This document shows positions 33,108 through 41,684 of a DNA stretch of 64,000 nt, in pieces (positions within the stretch are counted from its first letter, which is position 1; the number at the start of each line of letters is the position of its first letter). Made by a program: the position numbers and the translations under genes. Source of the DNA: Gloeotrichia echinulata CP02 (GTDB taxonomy: Bacteria; Cyanobacteriota; Cyanobacteriia; Cyanobacteriales; Nostocaceae). The DNA is taken from positions 1,488,001 to 1,552,000 of the forward strand of contig CP051187.1 in NCBI GenBank assembly GCA_038087035.1, given 5' to 3'. The notes under the pieces are model-generated. The model searched no databases, was not told the origin of the DNA, and saw only the letters and a list, made by a program, of their open reading frames with translations.

Positions 33108-34048
33108 GTACGTCACAAAATACAGCCTATCTCTCCGCTTGTTTGCTGCTGTTAATCACCGCAGGAGCGATGATATTCTCTGCTATTTTTGAACGACGGT
33201 TTTGGTGTCGATACCTCTGTCCCATTGGCGGGATGAATGGTTTATTTGCTAAACTCTCGATGACCGAACTCAGAGCGCAACAGGGTATCTGTTCTGCAAC
33301 TTGTACCACTTATCAATGCTACAAAGGCGGACCGCAAAAAGGCGAGGGTATGGAAACCAATGGTTGTCCGGTGTATTCTCACCCAGCCCAGTTAGAAGAT
33401 AATAAAGATTGCGTCTTGTGCATGACTTGTCTCAAAGCCTGTCCCCATCGTTCCGTTGAGTTTAATTTGCGTCCCCCAGGAATTGAATTGTGGACAACCC
33501 ATGTACCCCACGGTTACGAAGTCGCATTGTTATTTTTACTCTTAGGCGGTGTATATCTGCATCATTTAACCGAGTTACAATCTTGGTTGGGTTTACAACT
33601 CGATTTAAGCCAATTTTGGCAACATTTGGGATTATCCCTACTGGCGTTGATTATCCCCGCAGCGATTCCCGTTACAGCCTACGGGTTAATGCAACTGATG
33701 AAATTTGGACGAAAACCAAAATCATTTGTGGAACTTGCCTATGGCTATCTACCATTGGTACTGGGGGGAAACTTGGCTCATTATCTGCGTTTAGGTTTGG
33801 GTGAAGGCGGGCAAATTTTACCAGTTACCTTTGCTACCTTTGGTTTGAATGGAGAGCAGTTACCAGTATTAATAGCGCACCCAGCGGTAATTGAGTTTCT
33901 GCAAGGTGCAACGCTTATTTTCTCTGTGTTATTAACGATAATATTAACACAAAAAATTGCTCGCCAACCATTCCTAGCCATGCTTTGGCAACATTTAGGA
34001 GCGATGGGATTGTGTATTAGTATGTGGGTGATAATTCTGTCTCATTAG
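33101..34048 (+). CDS. membrane polyferredoxin (NapH/NosR-like), 5'-truncated
   Basis: The 315 codons encode a helix, then FWCRYLCPIGGMNGLF, the CxxxCP motif of NapH/CcoG/NosR-type membrane iron-sulfur proteins, a Cys-rich segment (ICSATCTTYQCYKGG), a 4Fe-4S cluster motif CVLCMTCLKACPHR, and four or five C-terminal helices. Homologous proteins carry several helices before the CRYLCP motif; here only one remains and the frame begins at GTG 33101 inside IS-end DNA. The gene is therefore probably an inactive 5'-truncated copy, although the rest is uninterrupted. Role in the intact family: electron transfer through the membrane to a periplasmic or lumenal enzyme. Confidence 0.7.
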   Translation: MWSTSQNTAYLSACLLLLITAGAMIFSAIFERRFWCRYLCPIGGMNGLFAKLSMTELRAQQGICSATCTTYQCYKGGPQKGEGMETNGCPVYSHPAQLEDNKDCVLCMTCLKACPHRSVEFNLRPPGIELWTTHVPHGYEVALLFLLLGGVYLHHLTELQSWLGLQLDLSQFWQHLGLSLLALIIPAAIPVTAYGLMQLMKFGRKPKSFVELAYGYLPLVLGGNLAHYLRLGLGEGGQILPVTFATFGLNGEQLPVLIAHPAVIEFLQGATLIFSVLLTIILTQKIARQPFLAMLWQHLGAMGLCISMWVIILSH

Positions 34049-34213
34049 GGATATGAAATCTAAAAATGTGGTTCATACCAATTTGAAAAAAGAATGGGAC
34101 AGATAGGGTAGGGGCGCAAGGCCTTGCGCCCCTACAGATTATCGATGTGTTGCCAAGATTTGTTGATTGGTATTATTGTAGATAATCCCTATCGGAAGTC
34201 CCTTAGACACTGC
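34049..34213. other. non-coding spacer with flanking direct repeat
   Basis: Contains AATGGGACAGATAGGGTAGG plus the GGGCGCAAGGCC palindrome and ACAGATTA (about 34093-34141), repeated almost exactly at 34398-34446 on the other side of the 21-bp array. Confidence 0.55.
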
Positions 34214-34402
34214 AATTCAATTGCGAGTCGATACAATTCAATTGCGAGTCGATACAATGCGATTGCAAGTCGATACAATTCAATTGCGAGTCGATACAAT
34301 TCAATTGCGAGTCGATACAATGCGATTGCGAGTCGATACAATTCAATTGCGAGTCGATACAATGCGATTGCGAGTCGATACAATGCGATTGCGAGTCGAA
34401 TG
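34214..34402. repeat. 21-bp tandem repeat, nine copies
   Basis: Unit CAATTGCGAGTCGATACAAT with one further base; two variants alternate (AATTCAATTG and AATGCGATTG). No spacers, so it is not CRISPR. All three plus-strand frames and the minus frames stay open through it because the unit is a multiple of three and contains no stop, which creates artefactual reading frames. The array is adjacent to the run-on 3' end of the WD40 gene. Confidence 0.85.
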
Positions 34403-34489
34403 GGACAGATAGGGTAGGGGCGCAAGGCCTTGCGCCCCCACAGATTAATGCCCAATGCCCAATGCCCCATTCCCTATTGCCAATATCAT

Positions 34490-35879
34490 TGCATATCTTG
34501 CGATCGCTCTCTTCAACCTGTGAGCTATAATCAAGATAATCCCTAACCGAACTGCAAGCAGTTACCATCAGATTATCTAAAAGCGCATCCATATCTAAAT
34601 CGTTGATATCCCATAAAATCACGTTATTGTCTGCGCTACCAGAGGCGAGGGTGTAGCCGTCGGGGCTAAAAGCTATACTTTTCACCCCAGCCTCATGTCC
34701 TATCAGGGTGCGTTTGAGATTACCCTGTAAGTCCCAGAGTTTAATCGTGTTGTCAACGCTTGCAGAGGCAATAGTTTTACTATCGGGACTGAGAGCTATA
34801 CTTGTAATTTCTTTCTGATCTATCTTGAAGATATGCAGTTGATTGCCCTTTAAATCCCAAAGAATGACGGTGTTGTCTTCACTTGCAGAGGCCACAATTG
34901 TACCATCATAACTAAAGACTATATTTTTCACGGCAGCCTTATGCTCTTTGAAGGTTGTCAGGAGATTACCCTTTAAATCCCAGAGTTTTACCGTCTGGTC
35001 TTTACTTACAACTGCCACAGTTGTACCATCGGGACTAAAGGCGATATTTGTCACTTGGTCTTGATCATCTTCAAGGTTTTTCAGGAGATTCTCGTTTAAA
35101 TCCCAGAGTTTTACCCTATGGTCTTTACTTACATATCCCAGAGTTGTACCATTGGGACTAAAGACTATATTTGTCACTGAGTCCTGATGAGGTTCGAGGG
35201 TTTTGCGGAGATTACCCTTGTTTAAATCCCAGAGTTTGATATTCTTATTTTCACTTGCAGAAGCCAGAGTTTGATCATCGGCACTAAAGACTATATTTTT
35301 CACTGCGGACCGATGACTAATAAATGTTTTGCGGAGATTACCCTTTAAATCCCAAAGTTTGATAGTATTGTCGTCACTCCCCGATGCCAGACTTTTACCA
35401 TCATGACTAAATACCACTGCATTTATAGTATCCCGATGTCCTTTGAGCTTATGTTCACCATTTAAATCCCAGAGTTTGATAGTATGGTCGTCACTTGCAG
35501 AAGCCAGAGTTTTACCATCGTTACTGAAGGCGATGCTGGTGACAGCAGCCTGATGTCCTATCAAGGTTTGCAGTTTCTTACCAGTGAAATCCCAGATAAT
35601 CACGGTACGATCAAGACTTGCAGAGGCTAGCCTGTAACCGTCGAGATTAAAAGCGACGCTGGTGATACCAGCCTTATGGCCTGTGAAGGTTTGCAATTTC
35701 TTACCAGTTAAATCCCAGAGGATGGCGGTTTTGTCGTCACTACCAGAGACTAAGTTTTTGCTATCGGGGCTGAAGACTAAACCTGTTATCCCTGCATTAT
35801 AATTAGTCAGGCCTGGTGTTTTCAGTTCCAGTTCCTTACCTTGTAAATTCCTCTGATTTACCACTACTGGAAGCGCCAA
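34490..35879 (-). pseudogene. WD40-repeat part of a broken CHAT/NTPase/WD40 gene
   Basis: About ten WD40 repeats (pattern GHxxxVxxIxFSPDGxxLASxSxDxTIKLWDL), enough for a propeller plus extra blades, ending ACSSVRDYLDYSSQVEESDR. The natural stop is lost: the frame runs on through dispersed repeats to 34203. At the 5' side it follows the P-loop fragment in another frame, with the rest of the NTPase domain missing. Such repeats are the sensor part of cyanobacterial STAND proteins. Probably not functional. Confidence 0.75.
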
Positions 35880-36189
35880 ACACAGCTAAGAAGTTGTCTT
35901 TTTCTAGCTTTTGTTGTAATTGTATAATGAGGCCTTCTCTACCAAAGAAAAACTTCTGATTTTCGACGCGGAAGGGATACAAGCCCAAAAAAGGACAGCT
36001 GGCGTCGTAAATCGGTGGTTCCCGATCCAAGGCTACAGCGTTAAAACTGAGGTCAAGCACTTCCAAACAGAGATTGTTAACATCTTCTAGGGCTTGCTCC
36101 CGCTCTCGCCGAAATTCTTTGCTCAAGGCTGTAGAATCTGTATTGAGCAGAGAAACCAACTTTTCTGCTGGTGCTTCCAGCTTTGATTG
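35836..36189 (-). pseudogene. linker and P-loop fragment of the same STAND gene
   Basis: Encodes SLLNTDSTALSKEFRREREQ, CPFLGLYPFRVENQKFFFGR and LAVFGASSSGKS, the start of an AAA/NACHT-like NTPase domain up to the Walker A. The frame then ends; Walker B, sensor and winged-helix parts are absent, which means a deletion fused the P-loop region to the WD40 repeats. Confidence 0.7.
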
Positions 36190-36201
36190 TAGTATAGGCG
36201 A

Positions 36202-36711
36202 TCACTCTTTTAACAATCCTTCCAACCGCACCAAACCATATTTAATTTCGGCGTTCGTCAAATCGCGGTCAAGTTGGTCACTAAATAGGGGACGCCCACC
36301 CAAGCGGCTAAATAGGGCAGGAACAGTAATATCCTGGCGTTCTGCAAGGGATGCAGCCGCCTCCTGTAATGCTATATCCACCTCCCCAGTTTTACCCAGT
36401 TGCTCGTAAAATTTCGCACCTAAAGCCAAGGCAGTTTTCACCGTGACTTTCTCAGTCATAGCAATAACTGCCGGCATTCCTAAATCCCGCACCAATCTTT
36501 GTCCAAAACCCCCTAATCCCGCTTCTGCTTCTGGGCTGGCACTTTCGCAGGTCGAGAGAAAGGTAAAATGAGGTAGCCCTTTAGCGCCTTTGAGCGATCG
36601 CAATCTTTCAATTAACCGTGTTCCTGTCACTGGGTCTACCTGATTCTCTGCTTTCGCCCAGTAGAGGACCGTTTCCCCACCATCTATGACTCGACTATGG
36701 CTGACAAAATG
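36202..36711 (-). pseudogene. CHAT caspase-like protease fragment cut by ISL3 element
   Basis: Read from 36711: VSHSRVIDGGETVLYWAKAE, then HFTFLSTCESASPEAEAGLG and GFGQRLVRDLGMPAVIAM. The catalytic His (SHSR) and Cys (STCES) of a CHAT protease are both present. The N-terminal part is missing because the ISL3-type element lies immediately upstream, and no CHAT sequence continues on its other side. A TGA at 36202 separates it from the P-loop fragment. Confidence 0.8.
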
Positions 36712-38008
36712 GGCTCTTGCGTACTTAGCGTGCTAAATTGATAGGATAATGCCAAGAAAGTAAAGCTCTAATCTCAAAATTACGAAAGTTTCTAAATCCA
36801 AATCCACTTCGCTTTATTAACTTCAGTTTATTATTTATTCCTTCTACTACTCCACTGGTAGTCCTTCGTTCAAAATATCCGACTATTTCTCCAAACCACC
36901 GTTTAATTGTCTGCACACTTCTTTGATAATATGGTTCAGCTTTTTTTAACCAATTGATTAATTCTAGCGTTCCCGTTACCACATTTTTATTGTCTTCAAA
37001 TAAATTGTGAAAATCTTCTTTTAATGAATGCATTCTAGCTATTAAAGGAGAAGCTTGTTTAATTCTATTTAATTTATCTTTTTGCTTTTCGGTGAGCTTA
37101 TTCTCGGCTTTTAGAATTGTAAATTTATTTCCTTTTAAACTTTCAAATACTTTTTTTCTTTCCGGGGCATTTAACTCAGATGCTATTTTCTTTTCTGCTA
37201 TCCTAGCTCGATTTAATTCTTCATGTACTAATTTAGTAACATGGAACCTATCTACCGTTACAAGGGCGTTTGGACAAATCTTCTCAATTAAAGATTTATA
37301 ATTGCCTGTCATATCAATACTTACTTCTTCTATTTGTGACAAAACTTTTTCTCCCCACATTCTCATGGTTTTTTTGATTTCAATTTGTTTTCTTTCTTTT
37401 ACTAAACCTATCAATTTACCTGAATCTATATCTACTAGCACGACAATAAATTTTCCTTGTCCTTTGACCAAACTAATTTCATCTATTCCTAATCTTCTTA
37501 AATCTTTGACATCTATTGGCATCACATTTTTAGCTACATCTTCAAGCATTGATATGACTTCTTCATTAGTTAGTCCATTATTTCTTGCCACATTACTTAC
37601 ATTACTATTAATCACTTGTTTGATAATATATTCCGCATATCGGTATGTATACCTCTTTCTTGCTCCTAGAAAATCTAGCTTTTCATTAAATGTTTTTCGG
37701 CATTTTTTACACTTGAATCTTCGTCTATTGACATTCAGTATTACTTCAAAATCCCCCATCGGTAAATCTTTCACTAAACATTTTTGATTTTGATGTAAAT
37801 GTCTTGAGTTTTGACCACAGTGTGGGCACGATGCACTTTTCGCTTTTTTACCTACTGATAGAATTAGGACTTGACCCTCTTGTAGGCTTGATTCTACTAA
37901 TACTTCAGGCAAATTTAGGAGTTGAGTCATTATTCGTTTCATAATTTATTTTATTAAACATTATTAAAAAATATCTTAACATTTTAGCACGCTAAGTACC
38001 CAAGAACC
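36712..38008 (-). mobile_element. ISL3-family insertion sequence
   Basis: About 1.3 kb with imperfect inverted ends: GGCTCTTGCGTACTTAGCG on the left and CGCTAAGTACCCAAGAACC on the right. It holds one transposase gene. The ends match both 196-bp MITEs. The flanks show no 8-base duplication and belong to unrelated genes, suggesting a deletion next to the element. Confidence 0.85.
36725..37942 (-). CDS. ISL3-family transposase
   Basis: A 405-residue DDE transposase. N-terminal zinc finger (CPHCGQNS...CLVKDLP..RRFKCKKCRKTF), helix-turn-helix region, then the catalytic part with GIDEISLVKG, SIDMTGNYKSLI, TVDRFHVTKLVHEEL and the C-terminal TSGVVEGINNKLKLIKR with the conserved Glu. Full length for the family and uninterrupted, so potentially active on itself and on the two MITEs in the window. 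Confidence 0.93.
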   Translation of the reverse strand: MKRIMTQLLNLPEVLVESSLQEGQVLILSVGKKAKSASCPHCGQNSRHLHQNQKCLVKDLPMGDFEVILNVNRRRFKCKKCRKTFNEKLDFLGARKRYTYRYAEYIIKQVINSNVSNVARNNGLTNEEVISMLEDVAKNVMPIDVKDLRRLGIDEISLVKGQGKFIVVLVDIDSGKLIGLVKERKQIEIKKTMRMWGEKVLSQIEEVSIDMTGNYKSLIEKICPNALVTVDRFHVTKLVHEELNRARIAEKKIASELNAPERKKVFESLKGNKFTILKAENKLTEKQKDKLNRIKQASPLIARMHSLKEDFHNLFEDNKNVVTGTLELINWLKKAEPYYQRSVQTIKRWFGEIVGYFERRTTSGVVEGINNKLKLIKRSGFGFRNFRNFEIRALLSWHYPINLAR

Positions 38009-38060
38009 ATAATTATTCTAGCTTACCTATTGCTTTAGGATTTGCTACTTAGAGCCAGAT

Positions 38061-38612
38061 ATGTATTGTCAACAAGGCGATAAACCAAAGGTTAAATATA
38101 AATTCAATGATGGCGCATACAAAATATTTGAAAGTAAATTTTCACCAATTGATGTTATCACGCGATCAACACAAGCAACCAGTGATAATTATTCGCCGGA
38201 GGGATTTCAAATAAGTTTTTACAGTCCAAACAACTTTAAAATACTGACTGCAATTGTCAAGGATTATCGAATTGTAAATAAAGGGTATTTGGAATTTAAT
38301 AGTATTCCCTGTGGTGGGGATACTTTTACAACCACTGGTCCTACTATCGATCCGAGTACAATTGTCATTGATAAATCTGTTAAATGTCCTCCACAGAAAT
38401 CAGATGAAAACTGTATCATTGAAATTAAATATAATGCCCAGATAATATTTTCTGACACAGGAAAGTGTCCTGTGTCCTTTACGGTTGCTTGTGGTAATTG
38501 TCCAGATGGTACAGTCGAATGTAAAACAAATTATTACCCAGTATATTGCTGTCTGCCATGTGCTGAAACAGCAGCTAAAATAAATAATTTGGCAAATAAT
38601 ATAAGGAGGTAA
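38061..38612 (+). CDS. Cys-rich protein of unknown function, possibly 5'-truncated
   Basis: A 183-residue protein I do not recognise, with about eleven cysteines concentrated in its second half (CPPQKSDENCII, CPVSFTVACGNCPDG, YCCLPCAET). It has the look of a secreted or phage/contractile-particle protein rather than an enzyme. ATG 38061 has no good ribosome binding site, and the frame is open back to 38022, close to the ISL3 end at 38008; the start may have been removed by the element. The next small ORF begins one base after its stop, with GGAGGT ahead of it. Confidence 0.55.
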   Translation: MYCQQGDKPKVKYKFNDGAYKIFESKFSPIDVITRSTQATSDNYSPEGFQISFYSPNNFKILTAIVKDYRIVNKGYLEFNSIPCGGDTFTTTGPTIDPSTIVIDKSVKCPPQKSDENCIIEIKYNAQIIFSDTGKCPVSFTVACGNCPDGTVECKTNYYPVYCCLPCAETAAKINNLANNIRR

Positions 38613-38613
38613 T

Positions 38614-38781
38614 ATGTCGCAGTGCGAGGATATAGACGTAGCTTTAGCCAATTTAAATTCCGCAACTGAAGCTATAAAGCAGCGGATGAATGCTTTGGAA
38701 CAAAAACAGAATGGCATTAAGTTAAGACATAACCCTTTGCCCTGGCGGCTTCCCAGCTTCCATGATGGGAAGCCATTTTAG
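38614..38781 (+). CDS. short ORF downstream of the Cys-rich protein, 3'-truncated
   Basis: A 55-codon frame with a strong GGAGGT five bases upstream of ATG: MSQCEDIDVALANLNSATEA, then IKQRMNALEQKQNGIK, an amphipathic coiled-coil start. After about residue 38 the sequence becomes a generic hairpin repeat (CTTCCCAGCTTCC/GGGAAGCC) and then stops, so the gene seems cut. It pairs with the preceding ORF as one transcript. Confidence 0.5.
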   Translation: MSQCEDIDVALANLNSATEAIKQRMNALEQKQNGIKLRHNPLPWRLPSFHDGKPF

Positions 38782-39166
38782 ATAGCTCTCGCTCCAGTTG
38801 TATTCCCAGCCTCCAGCCTGAAGGCTACACAAAACTTAAATTGCTTAAATTAGTGCCATTCGGTAATAACGGTTGACACAATTCAAGCCACGCAATGACT
38901 GGATCGTTATATATAAGTAATCACGCCAAATTAATTGAACATTTATTTAACCTGGAATGACCTGGTGACAAGGATTTCAGGCAATGCCAATATACAATTA
39001 ATTTTGCTCCCGGTACTTATCATCTTTTGTGCGGACAAAGTTATTAGGGTGCGTCAGTATCAATAATTTCTGGCGATTTCCAGGGTTTCTCGTTGGTGAC
39101 GCACCCTACAGATGGCAATACTGCTTGCTTAACATAATAATAATCAACGAACCAAAAAACGTTCTC
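38782..39166. other. non-coding spacer
   Basis: No gene. Around 39047-39110 is another GGTGCGTCAG/GACGCACC repeat unit with the GGCGATTTCCAGGGTTTCTC core seen at 29.4 kb. Confidence 0.55.
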
Positions 39167-39188
39167 GACACGTTACATGTAACGTGTC
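39167..39188. promoter_or_regulatory. perfect 22-bp palindrome upstream of MATE gene
   Basis: Arms GACACGTTACA / TGTAACGTGTC with no spacer, ending 87 bases before the MATE start. The size and symmetry suit a dimeric repressor such as TetR or MarR, both of which often control efflux pumps. No regulator gene of that kind lies next to it. Confidence 0.5.
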
Positions 39189-39275
39189 TATAAGGCTGTA
39201 TCTTCAGAAATATTTGGTGTTAAGATATACTAATATTATATATGCTATGAATATAAGTAAGGAACAGGTTACTTC

Positions 39276-40769
39276 ATGCGATCGCCGTCAGAATTTTTAT
39301 CAGAAGTTTTTGCCACTTTCGATTGCTGGCAAGATGAGAGTGATGGACACAAATCGCCGTCAAACTTTTTATCAGAAGTTTTTGCGACTCTAAAATTAGC
39401 AGTGCCTTTGGGAGGTATTCAACTAGCGGAAACATCTGTGAATTTTATCAATACAGTTATGATGGGATTCTTGGGCATTGAATCCCTCGCGGGTGGTGCT
39501 TTGGGGGTGATCACCTTCTATACCCTATTGTTCATCTGTATGGGGATTATAGAGGGAGCTAGTCCCTTAGCATCTGAAGCGTTTGGCGCAAAAAAAATAG
39601 ATCACATTTCCCAACTTCTGGCTCAAGGTATCTGGCTAATGGTGGCTATATCTTTACCAATGATGTTACTCATTTGGCATCTAGATTCTATTTTGATATT
39701 TCTGGGTCAAGAAGAACACACGGTATCCCTAACTGCAACCTATTTAAGAGTCATTGTTTGGGCTTTTCCCGCAGCAGTGGGGTTCTTCATCCTCAAAGAG
39801 ATTGCTACTGCTCTCAATCGTCCCAAATTAATTAGTGCGATCGCCCTGACTAGTGTTCCTATCAATATTACCATTAACTATCTTTTACTATTTGGTCACT
39901 TAGGCTTGCCAGCCCTGGGATTAGCGGGAATTGCTTGGGCTACTACAATTGTTTTCTGGATGAATTTCTTGGGTGCTGCTACCATACTTGGTTTCCATCC
40001 TGAATTTAGAGAATACAAGCTATTTAGTTCTTTAGGGTTCGATAAAGAAGTCTTTGCTGAAATTTGGCAAAATGGCTGGCCTATTGGCTTACAATACGCA
40101 GCTTCTATGTTTCTATTTACTTTGATTGCTTTGTTTAGTGGCTATATGGGAAGCGCTGTGCTAGCAGCAAATGAAATTGCTGTAGAAACAATAGATATAA
40201 GTTTGATTGTGCCAATTGCGACTTCTTATGCTGCTATGACGCGGGTTGGACAAAAGATTGGTCAGAATGACCCCACTGGCGCAAAGAGGTCAGGATTAGC
40301 AACAATTAGCATTGGTATCGCCGCCATTGGTATGATTGCTGTTGCTTTATGGCTGTTTCCAGATCGGATTACGGCGATATTTTTACGAGCAAATGCTGAA
40401 GATAATAGTATAGTAATTAATTCTGCAATCCCTTTACTGAGAGTGGCTGGACTTTTTTTAATAGCTTACGGACTTAATTTGATTGCTATGGGAATGTTGC
40501 AGGGAATCAAAGATATCGGCTTACCTTTAATAATTAACATCCTAATTCAGTGGTGTGTTGGTATGGTAAGTGGCTATCTATTTTGTTTCTATCTCAATTG
40601 GGGAAGTGTCGGTTTGTGGTTAGGGTTAACGATTGGAACTTTACTATCAACGGTGTATTTAATTTATCGTTTTTATATTTCAACTGCTGAGATTATCCAA
40701 TCTAGCGAGGATGACAAGAGTCGATCCATTAACAATGATCAAACTCCTGTCTTAAAATCGGTTTCTTAG
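39276..40769 (+). CDS. MATE-family efflux transporter
   Basis: A 497-residue multidrug/toxin extrusion protein with twelve predicted helices in two halves. Family features include LAVPLGGIQLAETSVNFINT at the first helix, GALG, ASEAFGAKK and the second-half ARVGQKIGQ-like TRVGQKIGQND. The N-terminal 38 residues hold a 24-codon tandem duplication (RSPSEFLSEVFAT / KSPSNFLSEVFAT). The stop overlaps the convergent Cys-rich gene by four bases. Neighbouring an NRPS locus, it may export its product; this is inference. Confidence 0.92.
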   Translation: MRSPSEFLSEVFATFDCWQDESDGHKSPSNFLSEVFATLKLAVPLGGIQLAETSVNFINTVMMGFLGIESLAGGALGVITFYTLLFICMGIIEGASPLASEAFGAKKIDHISQLLAQGIWLMVAISLPMMLLIWHLDSILIFLGQEEHTVSLTATYLRVIVWAFPAAVGFFILKEIATALNRPKLISAIALTSVPINITINYLLLFGHLGLPALGLAGIAWATTIVFWMNFLGAATILGFHPEFREYKLFSSLGFDKEVFAEIWQNGWPIGLQYAASMFLFTLIALFSGYMGSAVLAANEIAVETIDISLIVPIATSYAAMTRVGQKIGQNDPTGAKRSGLATISIGIAAIGMIAVALWLFPDRITAIFLRANAEDNSIVINSAIPLLRVAGLFLIAYGLNLIAMGMLQGIKDIGLPLIINILIQWCVGMVSGYLFCFYLNWGSVGLWLGLTIGTLLSTVYLIYRFYISTAEIIQSSEDDKSRSINNDQTPVLKSVS

Positions 40770-41512
40770 TCGCTGTTACCAGAGTCAGTTATTCTATCTT
40801 GGATTTCTTGCACAAAGTTCCGACCCACAATCTCTGATAAAAATTTCAGTTCTTCCTGCAACAGGATATAGCCTAGTTGTCCACAATTAGAAGATTTACC
40901 ACACGGCACTTGTGTGAAGAAACCTGCATATTCTTCATCTGGTAGATACCAGGGTTCGGTTTCGGGACTGGGTAAATATATTTCAGGTTGATTCTCCGCT
41001 GGCGCAATACAAATGGGGAAAATCCAACAAGTAACGGGTTTATAGTGCCAAGGATGTAAGCCTTTGGCGATGGAAAGCTCTTGTAAGGCGCAGTGGGAAT
41101 CATCAAGTAAAAAAACACAGGCTGTGTTTTGGAAATGGGGGGGATAGTCTTTGATGAGATTGGAAAAAGGTTTCTCCTTTAGCGCGGTTTTTTTAATCGA
41201 ACCCAAACCTTTCCACTCCCATTTATCAATTGGAAACTCGTCATATTCTGCAAAATCTGTAATTACTTCTTTTGGTAGGTCAAGACCAAGAGATTTAAAA
41301 AACTCAGCTTCTTCTTCAACGACTTTTTTAATAATTTCAGCGGTTTCTTCATTGACTTGTGCCCCTTCATTACAACACATACCGTGACAGCTAGATAAGG
41401 AGCAACGCTGACGAATCTGCTTAAATGAATCAATGTTAAGAGTAGCCTGAATCAGTTCATCTCGGCAAGCTTGTTCTGTTTGGGGGTAAGCTGTAAGGTT
41501 TTCGTTAGACAT
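40766..41512 (-). CDS. Cys-rich putative metal-cluster protein (YkgJ/DUF3109-like)
   Basis: A 248-residue soluble protein with conserved cysteine groups: RCSLSSCHGMCCNEGAQ, TACVFLLDDSHCALQ, TCWIFPICIAP and CGKSSNCG. This spacing fits YkgJ/DUF3109-type proteins thought to bind zinc or iron-sulfur. Last gene of the minus-strand run that starts at 48777, but separated from the methyltransferase by 172 bases, so it may have its own promoter. Role unknown. Confidence 0.7.
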   Translation of the reverse strand: MSNENLTAYPQTEQACRDELIQATLNIDSFKQIRQRCSLSSCHGMCCNEGAQVNEETAEIIKKVVEEEAEFFKSLGLDLPKEVITDFAEYDEFPIDKWEWKGLGSIKKTALKEKPFSNLIKDYPPHFQNTACVFLLDDSHCALQELSIAKGLHPWHYKPVTCWIFPICIAPAENQPEIYLPSPETEPWYLPDEEYAGFFTQVPCGKSSNCGQLGYILLQEELKFLSEIVGRNFVQEIQDRITDSGNSD

Positions 41513-41684
41513 TATTTTTTAGGTCGCGTAATGACATTTGTCAACTATCTGTGATCGGGCTTATCTTCCTTTGAAGATGTTAGTCGGTAATTGTTTCTTT
41601 TTATTATGGGGATGAGTTAATGCTGCATTCATTCGCAAACATTAATTTGCAACAATCTCACGGAATACAGCATGAACAAAATAA

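Noticed and set aside
34124..34470. Frames on both strands with NSIASRY-like or YRLAIEL-like repeats
   Set aside because: They follow from the 21-base unit of the tandem array having no stop codon; not independent genes.
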